37,787 bases of DNA from Clostridium thermobutyricum (GTDB lineage Bacteria > Bacillota > Clostridia > Ch29): the NCBI GenBank assembly GCA_016841565.1, contig JAENYX010000025.1, positions 2,444 to 40,230 of the forward strand, read 5' to 3'. The notes beneath the pieces are model-generated. The model had not been told where the DNA came from, did not search any database, and saw only the letters and a list, made by a program, of their open reading frames with translations. This document shows, in pieces, positions 8,734-17,827 of the stretch. A program made the position numbers and the translations under genes. Numbering within the stretch: the first letter of the stretch is position 1; every line of letters starts with the position of its first letter.

Positions 8734-9696
8734 TTACTCGTTGAAGTATTTGTCTGCGCCAGGATGCAGTTCAATTCCCATGCCGTCCAGCCCTGTTTCA
8801 GGCTTAATCTTGGCTCCTGCTGTGGTATGGGCAACTTTCATCCTTTCCTGATTGTCATACATAGTCTTAAGCATATTGTATGCAAGTTCTTCGTCCAAAT
8901 CAGCACTTACTGCCAACATGGCCTGAACTGCAACCGTCTTAATATCTTCATCTATTCCGGTATAGGTTCCGCCGGGTATTGTCAGCTTTGTATAGAACGG
9001 ATATTTGGCGATTAACGCATCGGCCATATCGTCTTCCACGGTAACCAGTTTAACATCATTCTGAGCGCCTATATCCTGTACAGCTGCAGTCGGGTGACCT
9101 GCTGTCAGGAATGCTGCGTCAACGTTGCCGTCCTTCAGGTTGCTTGCTGCTTCAGCAAAGGACAGATACTGAACCGTGATATCGTCATAAGTCAGACCAA
9201 CTGCTTCCAAAATCTGACGTGCATTTGCCTCGGTGCCGCTTCCGGCTGCGCCCACGGCAACTCTCTTGCCCTCAAGGTCTGCAACGGTTTCTATACCTTT
9301 GCCTTCCAGGGTAACAATCTGTATTGTTTCGGGATACAGAATGCAAAGTCCCCTCAGATCTTCATAGGCGTCTCCGTCGAACATCTCGGTGCCTGTTGCC
9401 GAATAGTAAGCTATGTCGTTCTGGACCATGATTACATCAGCCTCGTCATCGCGAAGCAGGTTTATGTTGGCTACCGATGCTCCGGTACTCTGAGCAGTAG
9501 CGTTTACTCCCTCAATGTTTTTGTTCCATATATCCGCCATACCTCCGGCCAACGGGAAGTATGTGCCTGCCGTTCCACCGCTGGCAATGTTTATGAACAC
9601 TTGCTCGTCCGGTGTCTGCTCACCTGGAGTGCTGCAACCAGCAACTGCCACTACCAACAAACTCACCAAAAACATAGATACTAGTTTTTTATTCAT
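8734..9696 (-). CDS. TAXI-family TRAP solute-binding lipoprotein
   Basis: A 320-residue binding protein with a lipoprotein signal (lipobox AVAGC, Cys21). The mature part starts with the family signature INIASGGTAGTYFPLAGGMA and continues with GASVANINLLRDDEADVI, VAVGAAGSGTEANARQIL and HPGADKYF. It would be anchored outside the membrane and deliver a ligand to the fused permease downstream. GGAGGG lies 5 nt before the ATG at 9696; the frame open to 9729 gives no signal peptide, so 9696 is used. TAXI proteins are known to bind amino acids such as glutamate in some cases; the aminotransferase gene just upstream fits an amino-acid ligand, but this is only inference from context. Confidence 0.93.
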   Translation of the reverse strand: MNKKLVSMFLVSLLVVAVAGCSTPGEQTPDEQVFINIASGGTAGTYFPLAGGMADIWNKNIEGVNATAQSTGASVANINLLRDDEADVIMVQNDIAYYSATGTEMFDGDAYEDLRGLCILYPETIQIVTLEGKGIETVADLEGKRVAVGAAGSGTEANARQILEAVGLTYDDITVQYLSFAEAASNLKDGNVDAAFLTAGHPTAAVQDIGAQNDVKLVTVEDDMADALIAKYPFYTKLTIPGGTYTGIDEDIKTVAVQAMLAVSADLDEELAYNMLKTMYDNQERMKVAHTTAGAKIKPETGLDGMGIELHPGADKYFNE

Positions 9697-9770
9697 TAAA
9701 ACCCTCCATTCAAATTTAGTTTCGTACAAATATATTTCTTCAAGTATCCAAAAACTCCTGTTGGTATTTT

Positions 9771-9790
9771 ACGGGACTTCCCGTTTTTTT
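9771..9790 (+). terminator. Short intrinsic terminator pointing to the plus strand
   Basis: ACGGG-ACTT-CCCGT followed by a run of seven T on the plus strand. Both neighbouring genes are on the minus strand, where no U-tract follows, so if functional it would stop antisense transcription entering the aminotransferase gene. It may instead be an incidental hairpin. Confidence 0.4.
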
Positions 9791-9829
9791 CTGTAGGTAA
9801 TACTGAAGTATTGGGTATTTTGTCCTATT

Positions 9830-11026
9830 CTATCTAATCTGGGAAACAAAACCTTCTATCCTGTCCAAACCCTTTTTTATTTCCTCCATCGAGGTTGCAT
9901 AGGAAATCCTGATGTAACTGTCGTCCCCAAAGGCAGCTCCCGGTATCACGGCAACCCCTGCATCTTCCAGCAACAGTTCCGAAAAGTCCATGGAAGAGCT
10001 GATGGTCCTGCCTTTATAGGCCTTGCCAAGCAGCTTCTCAAGGCTTATGAACACATAAAAGGCACCATCCGGCCTAACGTATTCCAGGCATTCTATGCTG
10101 TCCAGCCTTTCCATTGCATATTTTCTTCGGCCGTTGTACTCCTTAACCATATGGGCTATTATGGACTGGTCTCCTTTTAGCGCAGCCTCTCCTGCGTATT
10201 GGGCTATTGAACTGGGGTGGGATATTGCATGTCCCTGTATAGAGCCCATTGCTTTAATGATGTTCTTTTCGGCCGCTGCGTAGCCCAGCCTCCATCCTGT
10301 CATGGCATATGCCTTTGACATGCCGTTTATCAGTATTGTACGGGATTTTATTTCGCTTCCGAAGGAAGCAATGCTGATATGCCGGGTACCGTCATACACA
10401 AGTTTTTCATATATTTCGTCGGCTATGACAAAAATATCCTTTTCGACCGCCACTGTAGCAATGTCCCGGAGTTCATCCGATGAATACACCGAACCGGTAG
10501 GATTGGCCGGTGAGTTGAGAATAATGGCTTTTGTACGGGGAGTTACATTGTTTTTCAACTGACTGGCAGTTATTTTAAAACCATTTTCCATAAATGTTTT
10601 AACAATTACCGGCTTTCCTCCTGCAATGGTGACCATTTCAGGATAGCTTACCCAGTAGGGCGACGGAATGATAACCTCATCCCCGGAATCGCAAATGGCC
10701 TGGAATGCCGTCGACAAAGAGTGCTTGGCCCCGCTTGAAAGTATTATCTGGTCAAACTGGTAGTCGAGGCCGTTATCCATTTTAAGCTTTCTTGCTATTT
10801 CCTTTCTCAGTCCATCAATTCCAAAAGCCGAGGTATATCTCGTCTTACCCTGGCGGATTGCTTGTACTCCCGCATCCGATATGTACCCGGGAGTATCAAA
10901 ATCCGGTTCGCCGGCTCCAAACCCCACTATGTCAATTCCATCCTCGGCCATCTTCTTGGCCTTGGCAGTTATTGCAATAGTCATTGACGGAGTAATCTTA
11001 TCGTTAAGTTTGGCAATCTGCGGCAT
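9830..11026 (-). CDS. Class I pyridoxal-phosphate aminotransferase (aspartate aminotransferase type)
   Basis: A 398-residue fold-type I aminotransferase close to the clostridial and Bacillus AspC group. Features: GFGAGEPDFDTPGYI near residue 40, FGIDGLRKEI, the Asn-Pro-Thr-Gly motif in NSPANPTGSVY, ADEIYEKLVYDG, the PLP-binding lysine in NGMSKAYAMTGWRLGY and the substrate-binding arginine near the C-terminus (DSYIRISYA). It exchanges amino groups between aspartate (or another amino acid) and 2-oxoglutarate. GGAGG lies 8 nt before the ATG at 11026; the in-frame ATG at 11065 lacks such a site. The TRAP-TAXI operon is downstream on the same strand after 133 nt. The exact amino-acid preference cannot be read from the sequence. 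Confidence 0.9.
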   Translation of the reverse strand: MPQIAKLNDKITPSMTIAITAKAKKMAEDGIDIVGFGAGEPDFDTPGYISDAGVQAIRQGKTRYTSAFGIDGLRKEIARKLKMDNGLDYQFDQIILSSGAKHSLSTAFQAICDSGDEVIIPSPYWVSYPEMVTIAGGKPVIVKTFMENGFKITASQLKNNVTPRTKAIILNSPANPTGSVYSSDELRDIATVAVEKDIFVIADEIYEKLVYDGTRHISIASFGSEIKSRTILINGMSKAYAMTGWRLGYAAAEKNIIKAMGSIQGHAISHPSSIAQYAGEAALKGDQSIIAHMVKEYNGRRKYAMERLDSIECLEYVRPDGAFYVFISLEKLLGKAYKGRTISSSMDFSELLLEDAGVAVIPGAAFGDDSYIRISYATSMEEIKKGLDRIEGFVSQIR

Positions 11027-11264
11027 TATCGCTACCTCCTTTGAATTATTAATGGGGACAACCACAGGCTGATAAATGGTAGTTCATAATCGGAGTTTGT
11101 ATTTCCCAGGTAATATATACCGGTCTTTATCATTGTATGCATTTATTAACTGCTGCTCACCAGCCACAGCACTGTCGGCCAGAATATCCGTCCCCGGTTG
11201 ATATATTTGATAGTACCACTATTGTAATACAATTTCCATGAAAAAGTAATACCGAATATTAGCA

Positions 11265-11293
11265 TTGAATTAAAAGATTATTAGTTCTATAAT
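11265..11293 (+). promoter_or_regulatory. Sigma-A-type promoter of the LytTR regulator gene
   Basis: TTGAAT (11265-11270), a spacer of exactly 17 bp and TATAAT (11288-11293), about 70 nt before the regulator start codon. It lies in the 335-bp divergent region between the aminotransferase and the regulator; the aminotransferase promoter should be in the same region. Confidence 0.7.
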
Positions 11294-11361
11294 TTTATAT
11301 ACAGATGGCAGCCGCATTAATATCCGCGGCCTGTAGTCTGCCAAAATGGGAGGTGTACAGC

Positions 11362-12108
11362 ATGATCAGGGTATTAATTGCCGATGATGAAGCACCGGCA
11401 AGGGAAGAACTCAGCTATATGATAGGCAGGCTGGCGGATTTCCAGGTGATTGGAGTGGCCTCAAGCGGCAGTCAGGCAGTGTTCCTGATTAAGGAACTAC
11501 ACCCCCAGGTGGTTTTTCTGGATATCCAGATGCCGGGATTAAACGGGCTTGAGGTCTCTAAAGCACTTTCATCGGTTGACCCCAAGCCGCTGATAGTTTT
11601 TGTCACGGCCTATAACGATTACGCCTTAAGCGCCTTCGACGTTCAAGCCGTGGATTATTTGCTTAAACCCGTCAGCGATGCAAGGCTGCTAAAAACGGCC
11701 AGGAGATTGAAGGAGCTTATACAGCCAAACCTTGCCGAAAGAATTGAAACAATACTGCTTGAGCATGAAAAAGCGCCCGATTTAAAGCGTATACCGGTGG
11801 AAAAAAACGGCCGTATCAAACTGCTGGAACCAAAAGAGATATTGTGTTTCTTCGCCGACAAGGGCTATATTTTTGCCAGGACCGAAGCCGGCAACTTTAT
11901 TACAAACTTCACCCTAAATGAACTGGAGGAAAGGATTAATCAGAGAACCTTCTTTCGCTGTCATAAAAGTTATATAGTCAACTTAGACTATATAAAGGAA
12001 ATAATCCCCTGGACCTACAGTTCTTATAAGCTTATTATGCATAACAACGACGAAATTCCGGTTAGCAGGTATAAATCTAAAGAACTGGGCTCAATGCTTG
12101 GGCTGTAA
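11362..12108 (+). CDS. LytTR-family response regulator (LytT/BtsR type)
   Basis: A 248-residue regulator. The receiver domain (residues 1-120) has DDE at 8-10, the phospho-acceptor Asp54 in VVFLDIQMPG and the Lys in LLKPV. The C-terminal LytTR DNA-binding domain (about 145-248) shows IPVEKNGRIKLL, ILCFFADKGYIFA, FFRCHKSYIVNLDYI and IPVSRYKSKEL. GGGAGG lies 8 nt before the ATG at 11362; the frame open to 11305 has no such site. Its likely partner is the LytS-type kinase at 14077-15792, on the other side of the transporter gene. In Escherichia coli the homologous BtsS/BtsR system senses pyruvate and activates a CstA-family pyruvate transporter, so this regulator probably controls the adjacent cstA-type gene. 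Confidence 0.92.
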   Translation: MIRVLIADDEAPAREELSYMIGRLADFQVIGVASSGSQAVFLIKELHPQVVFLDIQMPGLNGLEVSKALSSVDPKPLIVFVTAYNDYALSAFDVQAVDYLLKPVSDARLLKTARRLKELIQPNLAERIETILLEHEKAPDLKRIPVEKNGRIKLLEPKEILCFFADKGYIFARTEAGNFITNFTLNELEERINQRTFFRCHKSYIVNLDYIKEIIPWTYSSYKLIMHNNDEIPVSRYKSKELGSMLGL

Positions 12109-12124
12109 CATACATCCTCCCATA

Positions 12125-12151
12125 TTGCAGTTTGCAGGCGTATTTTGCAGG
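12125..12151. promoter_or_regulatory. Direct TTGCAG repeats upstream of the CstA-type gene (possible LytTR site)
   Basis: TTGCAG at 12125, TTGCAGG at 12132 and TTGCAGG at 12145; the first and third are 20 bp apart. LytTR regulators bind paired direct repeats with about 20-bp periodicity. The site is about 240 bp before the transporter start, so it is only a candidate. No clear -35/-10 pair is seen in the rest of 12152-12390. Confidence 0.25.
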
Positions 12152-12390
12152 ATAGGTCAAATTGATAAACATTTGGGCAATACTGTTCTATAATATAGTC
12201 AAATGCTATGCATAAATATTTCTGCTTCTATTTTCAACCGGTTATACTAATTCGATCTGCACAGCGGTAAGCAAAATGTGCATCCGGAAATTATTTCTTG
12301 AAATTGCCGTTGTTCAGCCAATTGGGTGAAGGGGGTGAAAGTGGCATAGTATGCATTTCCTTTGAAATACAAATTTAAAGGAGGTTTATT

Positions 12391-14004
12391 ATGAACTCAT
12401 TATTAGTTGTTCTTATCAGTATTGTCTGCTTTGTAATTGCCTATGTAACTTACGGCGCATGGCTGGCCAAACAGTGGGGAGTAGACCCCAGCAGAAAAAC
12501 CCCGGCTCATACCAGAGGTGACGGCGTAGACTATGTACCTGCCAAGCCCGCGGTACTCCTGGGTCACCACTTCGCATCCATAGCCGGTGCAGGCCCAATC
12601 ACCGGACCCATAGCAGCAGCCATATTCGGCTGGGTACCCGTTATGCTGTGGATAATCGTGGGAAGCATATTCTTCGGAGGCGTTCAGGACTTTGGTTCCC
12701 TGTTCGCATCGGTAAGGCATGACGGCAAATCCATTGGTGAAGTAATTGAAGCCAATATGGGCAAAACCGGCAAGAAGCTGTTTGCTGCCTTTGCATGGCT
12801 AACTCTGCTGCTTGTAATAGCAGCCTTCACCAATATCGTTGCCAATACTTTTGTGGCCGTTCCGGCGGCTGCTTCGGCATCCATGTTGTTTATAGTTCTT
12901 TCGATAGGCTTTGGTTATTTTGTTTATCAAAGGGGCGCTTCGCTGGGCATAAGCAGTGTGATAGGGGTAATACTCCTGTTTGCCTGTATAGCCCTCGGAA
13001 ATATGTTCCCGCTGGAACTCAGCTGGAATACCTGGGTTGGTATACTGCTTGTATATATATTTGTTGCATCGGTTACCCCGGTATGGATACTGCTGCAGCC
13101 CAGGGACTACCTGAACTCCTTCCTGCTGTACGCAATGCTGATTGGTGCAGTGCTGGGTCTTCTTATCATGAGACCGGCAATGGTATCCCCGGCCTTTACA
13201 ACCTTTAAGGTAGGAAGCCAGTGGCTGTTCCCCATGCTGTTCGTAACGGTGGCCTGCGGCGCCATATCGGGCTTCCACTCACTGGTGGGATCGGGTACCA
13301 CATCAAAACAGATAGACAACGAAATGGATACCAAACTGGTAGGCTACGGTTCCATGCTTATAGAAGGGGTTCTGGCAACAATAGCTATTATTACCGCCGC
13401 ATATATTGGTGCCGACAAATTTGCAGAGCTTGCAGGAAACGGCGGCCCCACCAACGTATTCTCGGACGGTATAGGAAACTTCATGACCAGCTTCGGAATA
13501 CCCTTTGCTATAGGTAAATCCTTCGTAGCCCTGGCAGTTTCGGCCTTTGCTCTTACCAGCCTTGATACAGGAACAAGGCTTGGCCGCTTCATAATGCAGG
13601 AGTTCTTCTATGACGCTTCCAAGGAAAAACAAAATCCGCTTACAAACCGCTACGTTTCCACTATGGTAACGGTTATACTTGGCGGATGGCTGGCAATGAC
13701 CAGCTGGAGCGTTATTTGGCCGGTATTCGGTTCGGCCAACCAGCTGCTTGCAGGCCTTGCACTGCTCTCGGTGGCAGTATGGCTTAAGAAGAGCGGCAAA
13801 AACTACAGCATGTTCACAATACCCATGACCTTCATGCTGGTAGTAACCCTGTTGGCACTGATACAGCTCATGCTGGCCAATATGGCAGCCGAGAACTACA
13901 TCCTTGTGTTCTTCCCGGCGCTTCTGTTCGTACTTGCAATAGTGCTGGCATTCCAGGGCTATAAGATAATAACGGAAAGGACAGAGGCCCCGCTGAAGAA
14001 ATAA
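12391..14004 (+). CDS. CstA-family carbon-starvation / pyruvate transporter
   Basis: A 537-residue polytopic membrane protein with about 15 hydrophobic segments. Family hallmarks: DYVPAKPAVLLGHHFASIAG near residues 50-70, AGAGPITGPIAAAIFGW, ISGFHSLVGSGTTSKQI and ALTSLDTGTRLGRFIMQEF. CstA and BtsT relatives import pyruvate or, as long proposed, peptides. The length is that of the shorter Firmicute branch, not the roughly 700 residues of the enterobacterial proteins. AAAGGAGG lies 7 nt before the ATG. The gene is framed by a LytTR regulator upstream and a LytS kinase downstream on the opposite strand, so control by external pyruvate or a related acid is a reasonable inference. A strong terminator follows. 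Confidence 0.92.
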   Translation: MNSLLVVLISIVCFVIAYVTYGAWLAKQWGVDPSRKTPAHTRGDGVDYVPAKPAVLLGHHFASIAGAGPITGPIAAAIFGWVPVMLWIIVGSIFFGGVQDFGSLFASVRHDGKSIGEVIEANMGKTGKKLFAAFAWLTLLLVIAAFTNIVANTFVAVPAAASASMLFIVLSIGFGYFVYQRGASLGISSVIGVILLFACIALGNMFPLELSWNTWVGILLVYIFVASVTPVWILLQPRDYLNSFLLYAMLIGAVLGLLIMRPAMVSPAFTTFKVGSQWLFPMLFVTVACGAISGFHSLVGSGTTSKQIDNEMDTKLVGYGSMLIEGVLATIAIITAAYIGADKFAELAGNGGPTNVFSDGIGNFMTSFGIPFAIGKSFVALAVSAFALTSLDTGTRLGRFIMQEFFYDASKEKQNPLTNRYVSTMVTVILGGWLAMTSWSVIWPVFGSANQLLAGLALLSVAVWLKKSGKNYSMFTIPMTFMLVVTLLALIQLMLANMAAENYILVFFPALLFVLAIVLAFQGYKIITERTEAPLKK

Positions 14005-14028
14005 AGCCGAATAAAACTAAAGCATTAT

Positions 14029-14060
14029 AAAAAACGGATGCTCATTGGCATCCGTTTTTT
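14029..14060. terminator. Bidirectional intrinsic terminator
   Basis: Inverted repeat of 13 bp (core ACGGATGC / GCATCCGT) with a 6-nt loop, preceded by six A and followed by six T. It separates the convergent transporter and LytS kinase genes and can end both transcripts. Confidence 0.93.
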
Positions 14061-14076
14061 ATATCTTTTTTTTAGC

Positions 14077-15792
14077 TCAGCCCGTAATTCCATCGGCAGC
14101 CATCCGGCCGTAACCTTCCGAATAATCGGGTATAACCATGGATATCCGTGTTCCTTTCCCTTCCTGGCTTTCAATCTTCAAGCCATAATCGCTGCCATAC
14201 AGATTTTTGAGCCTTTTATCTATATTTCTCAAACCAATCTTTTTGTAAGAATTGCTGTTTTCCTCCTGTGCAACTATGCTATTTGGGTCAAAACCAACTC
14301 CATCATCCTGTACGTATATATATATGCCCTGACTGCCGGCGTTCACACCTATTACCACCGTACCCCCTTCTTCCTTGGGGGCCAATCCGTGCTTTATTGA
14401 GTTCTCTACCAGCGGCTGTAAGAGCAGAGGCGGAATCTGGCAATTTATATCCTGCTGTATTTCAAACCTTACGTTCAATCTGCTTCCAAACCTGGCTTTT
14501 TCAATGTTCAGATAGGATTTGATGTTCTTTATTTCGGTATACAAATCAATATTCTCACCATAATGGGACAGATTGTTTCTTAATATATCTCCAAGGTCAA
14601 TAAGAAGCTTCCTGGCTATCTCAGGGCTAATCCTGCAGTAGGAGACTATTGTATTTAGAGCATTGAACAGAAAATGCGGATTAATCTGAGCCTGCAGCGC
14701 CTTAAGCTCGGCTTTGGACAGTAAACGCGACTGCTCTTCAATTTTGCTTAGCTCCAACTGTGTGGAAAACAATTGCGCCAGCCCCAATGCCAGTTCCTCC
14801 TCCACCCATCCAATGCTGTCCTTTCCGTCTTTAAAAAGCACCAGGGTTCCTATTATGACGTTCCTTTCCTTTAAAGGAACTACTATTACCGATTGATTCC
14901 TGCCGTCCGGGCCCACCATGCTTACTATGGTATTCTCCCCCGTTGAGATGGCATGGAGTACCGTGGAGTCTTCAATAGGCCTGTCGGTAGCCAGACCGGT
15001 GTTTATGTCGCCGATAAATGATAATACCCTATTCCTGTCGGTTATTGAAATACCATCTATGCTGGTCATCTCGTGAATTATTTTTGTTGCTTTCACAGCC
15101 GACAGGTTGTTAAGTCCCTTCCTTAAAAAAGGCAGGGTTTTATTAGCAATATTAAGCGCCAGCTGGGCGTTCATGGCGGCGGTCTTCTCCTGCTCTCCAT
15201 ATATGTTGTTGATAAACAGAATTGATACAACCATACCTATGGAGTTTATGGTAGTCATAGGCAGTACGATAATCTTGACAACCTCAACCGCGCTGCTTAA
15301 GGGGGAAGCTATCATCAGTATCATAAGCATCTCCAGCATCTCGGCAACTATTACCGCCGTCAGCGGATACCATGTGTTTATGGTTTTGTTGCCCACTCTG
15401 CGGTGCAGATACCCTCCGATACCTCCCTGTATAACCGTTGAAACACCACAGGCCACGGCTGTAAATCCGCCTATGTCTATTGCCCATCTATGCATTCCGG
15501 CAATCAGGCCTGCGCCAATTCCCACAACCGGCCCTCCCAGTATCCCGGCAATCATAACGGCTATAATCCTGGAGTTGGCTATGGAACCCATAATTGGGAT
15601 ACCCGAATAAGTACCCAGTATGCCTATACCCCCAAAGATAAGCGCCAGCAAAATACGCTCATAGGGCGATATGACCCTTTTTAGGATAAGCTTTTTAAAC
15701 ACACCCATCCTGGAAAGGAAAAAAACCAGCATAATAATTATGCCCAGCTTGTTGGCCAGATTTCCCACAACTTCAATTATTACCGACACCAT
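14077..15792 (-). CDS. LytS/BtsS-type sensor histidine kinase
   Basis: A 571-residue kinase. The N-terminal 190 residues hold the 5TM-LytS receptor module (segments such as GIPIMGSIANSRIIAVMIAG and HRWAIDIGGFTAVACGVST). A GAF-like domain follows (about 215-345), then the LytS kinase core with the phospho-acceptor region QAQINPHFLFNALNTI and an ATPase domain with PLLLQPLVENSIKHG and DDGVGFD. AAGG lies 7 nt before the ATG. This domain order is that of LytS and BtsS, which sense pyruvate or related signals and phosphorylate LytTR regulators. The regulator gene is 2 kb away beyond the transporter gene, on the opposite strand, so kinase and regulator are expressed from separate transcripts here, unlike the usual lytS-lytR operon. 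Confidence 0.93.
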   Translation of the reverse strand: MVSVIIEVVGNLANKLGIIIMLVFFLSRMGVFKKLILKRVISPYERILLALIFGGIGILGTYSGIPIMGSIANSRIIAVMIAGILGGPVVGIGAGLIAGMHRWAIDIGGFTAVACGVSTVIQGGIGGYLHRRVGNKTINTWYPLTAVIVAEMLEMLMILMIASPLSSAVEVVKIIVLPMTTINSIGMVVSILFINNIYGEQEKTAAMNAQLALNIANKTLPFLRKGLNNLSAVKATKIIHEMTSIDGISITDRNRVLSFIGDINTGLATDRPIEDSTVLHAISTGENTIVSMVGPDGRNQSVIVVPLKERNVIIGTLVLFKDGKDSIGWVEEELALGLAQLFSTQLELSKIEEQSRLLSKAELKALQAQINPHFLFNALNTIVSYCRISPEIARKLLIDLGDILRNNLSHYGENIDLYTEIKNIKSYLNIEKARFGSRLNVRFEIQQDINCQIPPLLLQPLVENSIKHGLAPKEEGGTVVIGVNAGSQGIYIYVQDDGVGFDPNSIVAQEENSNSYKKIGLRNIDKRLKNLYGSDYGLKIESQEGKGTRISMVIPDYSEGYGRMAADGITG

Positions 15793-15908
15793 ACCAACAC
15801 CTTCTTTTTACCGGTCAGTGACTGGAAAAGTCCTGTTTAATACCCGAATATCCTTCCCTAATGCCTACTAACTACCAACTTCAAATTCTTGGCTAGTACC
15901 TAGTACTT

Positions 15909-15957
15909 ATGATCTATGATCTGTGATCTATGATCTGTGATCTGTGATCTGTGATCT
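15909..15957. repeat. Short tandem repeat, seven copies of a 7-bp unit
   Basis: Seven copies of RTGATCT (R = A or G) end to end, between the LytS kinase gene and the end of the adenine deaminase gene. Unit copies differ only at the first base. A simple slippage-prone microsatellite; no function is evident. Confidence 0.95.
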
Positions 15958-15979
15958 ATTATATCATAAAGATTACTCT

Positions 15980-17704
15980 CTATACAGACTGCCAATGGAC
16001 AAATTTGAAGGAGTTTACATCAAAAAGTCCCCTGTCGGTAATCTTGAGGCTGGGTATGACCGGCAGGGCCATAAAGGAAAGGGTTATAAAGGGGTCAATG
16101 TTTTCATGCACACCCATATCCCTGGCCTTTTTGAGCAGCACTTCCAGTCGGGTTCTTACCTCATGGGCCGGCCTGTCGGTCATCAAGCCTGCCACCGGCA
16201 GCGGCAGACATATTATGTCATTGTCTCCGCCATCCACTATGCAGTAACCTCCGCCGCACTCCTGAAGGGCTAAAACTGCCTTCTCCATCAGACAATCGTC
16301 ATCCCCCACAACGATTACATTATGCGAGTCGTGGGCCACCGAAGAGGCTATGGCACCATTTTTTAAACCGAGACCCCGGATAAAAGCCGCGGATACATTC
16401 CCTGTAGCCCTGTGCCTTTCCATTACCGCTATTTTTAATATATCGCTGTCGGCAGGAGGTACCAGCAATCCATCCTTAGTATCTGCCTCACCGTATTCAA
16501 AGCCTGTTACTATTGAACCAGGCAGTATTTGTATTATGGGCACCCTTTTGGCGGAGGACTTAATCTTAAATACACCGGCGTCAAAGGGGGCCAGATTAAT
16601 GGAATTGCTTTGGGGCAGAGAACTGCCCCCGATGGTCTTTTCTGTTAAAGCACGGCCTTTTTCCGCCACCGGCCGGCCCAGCACAAATACCCTTTCCACA
16701 TTGAAATCCCCAAGATTGTCCACCACAACCAGATCCCCTCTGTATCCTGGAGCCACCGCTCCCTGCCTTTTCAAATTGTAGCACTGTGCGGGGTTAATGG
16801 TAGACAGCCTGATGGCCGTGACAGGGTCAAGTCCCAATCTTATTGACTTTCTGATACAGTGGTCAATATGACCCTCGGTTATTATATCCTCCAAATGACG
16901 GTCATCGGTGCAAAACATAAACCTCCCCCAATTTTCCCTGTTGATAGCGGGAATTATACTCTCGAGGTTTTTTGCCGCCGTCCCCTCCCGTATTGCAACG
17001 TACATTCCCAGGCCGACTCTTTCCAGGGCCTCTTCCCGGGAAATACATTCGTGGTCGGTGGATATGCCGGCCAGGCAATAGGCATTTAAGTCTTCTCCCA
17101 TGAGTCCGGCACCATGCCCGTCTATAATCCTGTCCTTTGCGGCCGCTATTTTGGCCATCACCTCTGGGTCCCCGGCAAGAACCCCGGGATAGTTCATTAA
17201 TTCTCCAAGCCCCAGTATCCCCTCTTCCTTCAGGAGGGATTGAATGTCTCGGGCGGTAATTACCGCACCGCTGGTTTCGAAGGAAGTGGCGGGAACGCAG
17301 GAGGGCACCATTATATGCACAACAAGGGGGAGACCCATGCTGGCCCTGAGCATGTATTGGATACCCTCAACACCCATTACGTTGGCTATTTCGTGGGGGT
17401 CGGCTATTACCGAGGTTGTCCCCCTGGCCACAACTACCGATGCAAAAACTTGCGGGGTTACCATGGCCGATTCTATATGAACATGCCCATCGATAAAACC
17501 GGGACATACGAATTTCCCTTCAAGGTCAATCTCATCAAACCCTTCGAACTGTCCTATACCGGCTATATATCCTCCCTCCAGCGCTACGTCGCCGTCCTCG
17601 GTCTCCCCGGAAAAAACGTTTACTACTCTGCAGTTTTTCAGCACCCGTTCTGCCTTCCGCTTTTTCCGGGCGACATCCGTCAATGCTCTCAAATCAAAGC
17701 CCAT
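15980..17704 (-). CDS. ade: Adenine deaminase
   Basis: A 574-residue amidohydrolase that converts adenine to hypoxanthine and ammonia in purine salvage. Features are the metal motif GFIDGHVHIESAMVTP (around residue 70), DPHEIANVMG, the segments FCTDDRHLEDI and RLSTINPAQCY, and the C-terminal region GLKNGAIASSVAHDSHNVIV characteristic of this enzyme. GGAGGAGG lies just before the ATG. The purine permease gene lies upstream on the same strand, so import and deamination of purine bases may be co-regulated. The 176-nt spacer between them contains a strong terminator-like hairpin directly before the ribosome binding site, so expression of ade may be attenuated. Confidence 0.95.
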   Translation of the reverse strand: MGFDLRALTDVARKKRKAERVLKNCRVVNVFSGETEDGDVALEGGYIAGIGQFEGFDEIDLEGKFVCPGFIDGHVHIESAMVTPQVFASVVVARGTTSVIADPHEIANVMGVEGIQYMLRASMGLPLVVHIMVPSCVPATSFETSGAVITARDIQSLLKEEGILGLGELMNYPGVLAGDPEVMAKIAAAKDRIIDGHGAGLMGEDLNAYCLAGISTDHECISREEALERVGLGMYVAIREGTAAKNLESIIPAINRENWGRFMFCTDDRHLEDIITEGHIDHCIRKSIRLGLDPVTAIRLSTINPAQCYNLKRQGAVAPGYRGDLVVVDNLGDFNVERVFVLGRPVAEKGRALTEKTIGGSSLPQSNSINLAPFDAGVFKIKSSAKRVPIIQILPGSIVTGFEYGEADTKDGLLVPPADSDILKIAVMERHRATGNVSAAFIRGLGLKNGAIASSVAHDSHNVIVVGDDDCLMEKAVLALQECGGGYCIVDGGDNDIICLPLPVAGLMTDRPAHEVRTRLEVLLKKARDMGVHENIDPFITLSFMALPVIPSLKITDRGLFDVNSFKFVHWQSV

Positions 17705-17721
17705 TTATCCTCCTCCTTTTT

Positions 17722-17751
17722 AAAAAGGCCCGTCTGCACAACAGACGGACC
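17722..17751 (-). terminator. Terminator or attenuator hairpin before the adenine deaminase gene
   Basis: On the minus strand, GGTCCGTCTG pairs with CAGACGGGCC around a 5-nt loop and is followed by TTTTT, only 9 nt before the ribosome binding site of ade. The 5' arm can instead pair with an upstream CAGAC (complement of 17755-17759), giving a mutually exclusive antiterminator-like fold. It may simply end the permease transcript, or act as an attenuator. Confidence 0.7.
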
Positions 17752-17790
17752 CCGGTCTGACGGAAAATCACTTTAATCAGACTTCTGATG

Positions 17791-17813
17791 AAAGGCTTCA
17801 TAAAGCCTTTTTT
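17791..17813. terminator. Second hairpin downstream of the purine permease gene
   Basis: AAAGGCTT and AAGCCTTT with a 4-nt loop; the T-run is on the plus strand (weak on the minus strand). It lies 68 nt past the permease stop codon and may help end or stabilise the permease mRNA. Confidence 0.45.
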
Positions 17814-17827
17814 GTATGTCTATCAAT

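Noticed and set aside
12340..12362. Sigma-54-like promoter (TGGCAT...TGCAT) before the CstA-type gene
   Set aside because: The GG to GC distance is 8 bp, not 10, so it does not fit a -24/-12 promoter.
15107..15610. Plus-strand open frame of 167 codons opposite the LytS kinase
   Set aside because: Hydrophobic-looking antisense of a membrane domain; no ribosome binding site, and the minus-strand kinase is certain.
15909..15957. CRISPR-like array
   Set aside because: The 7-bp units are adjacent with no spacers.
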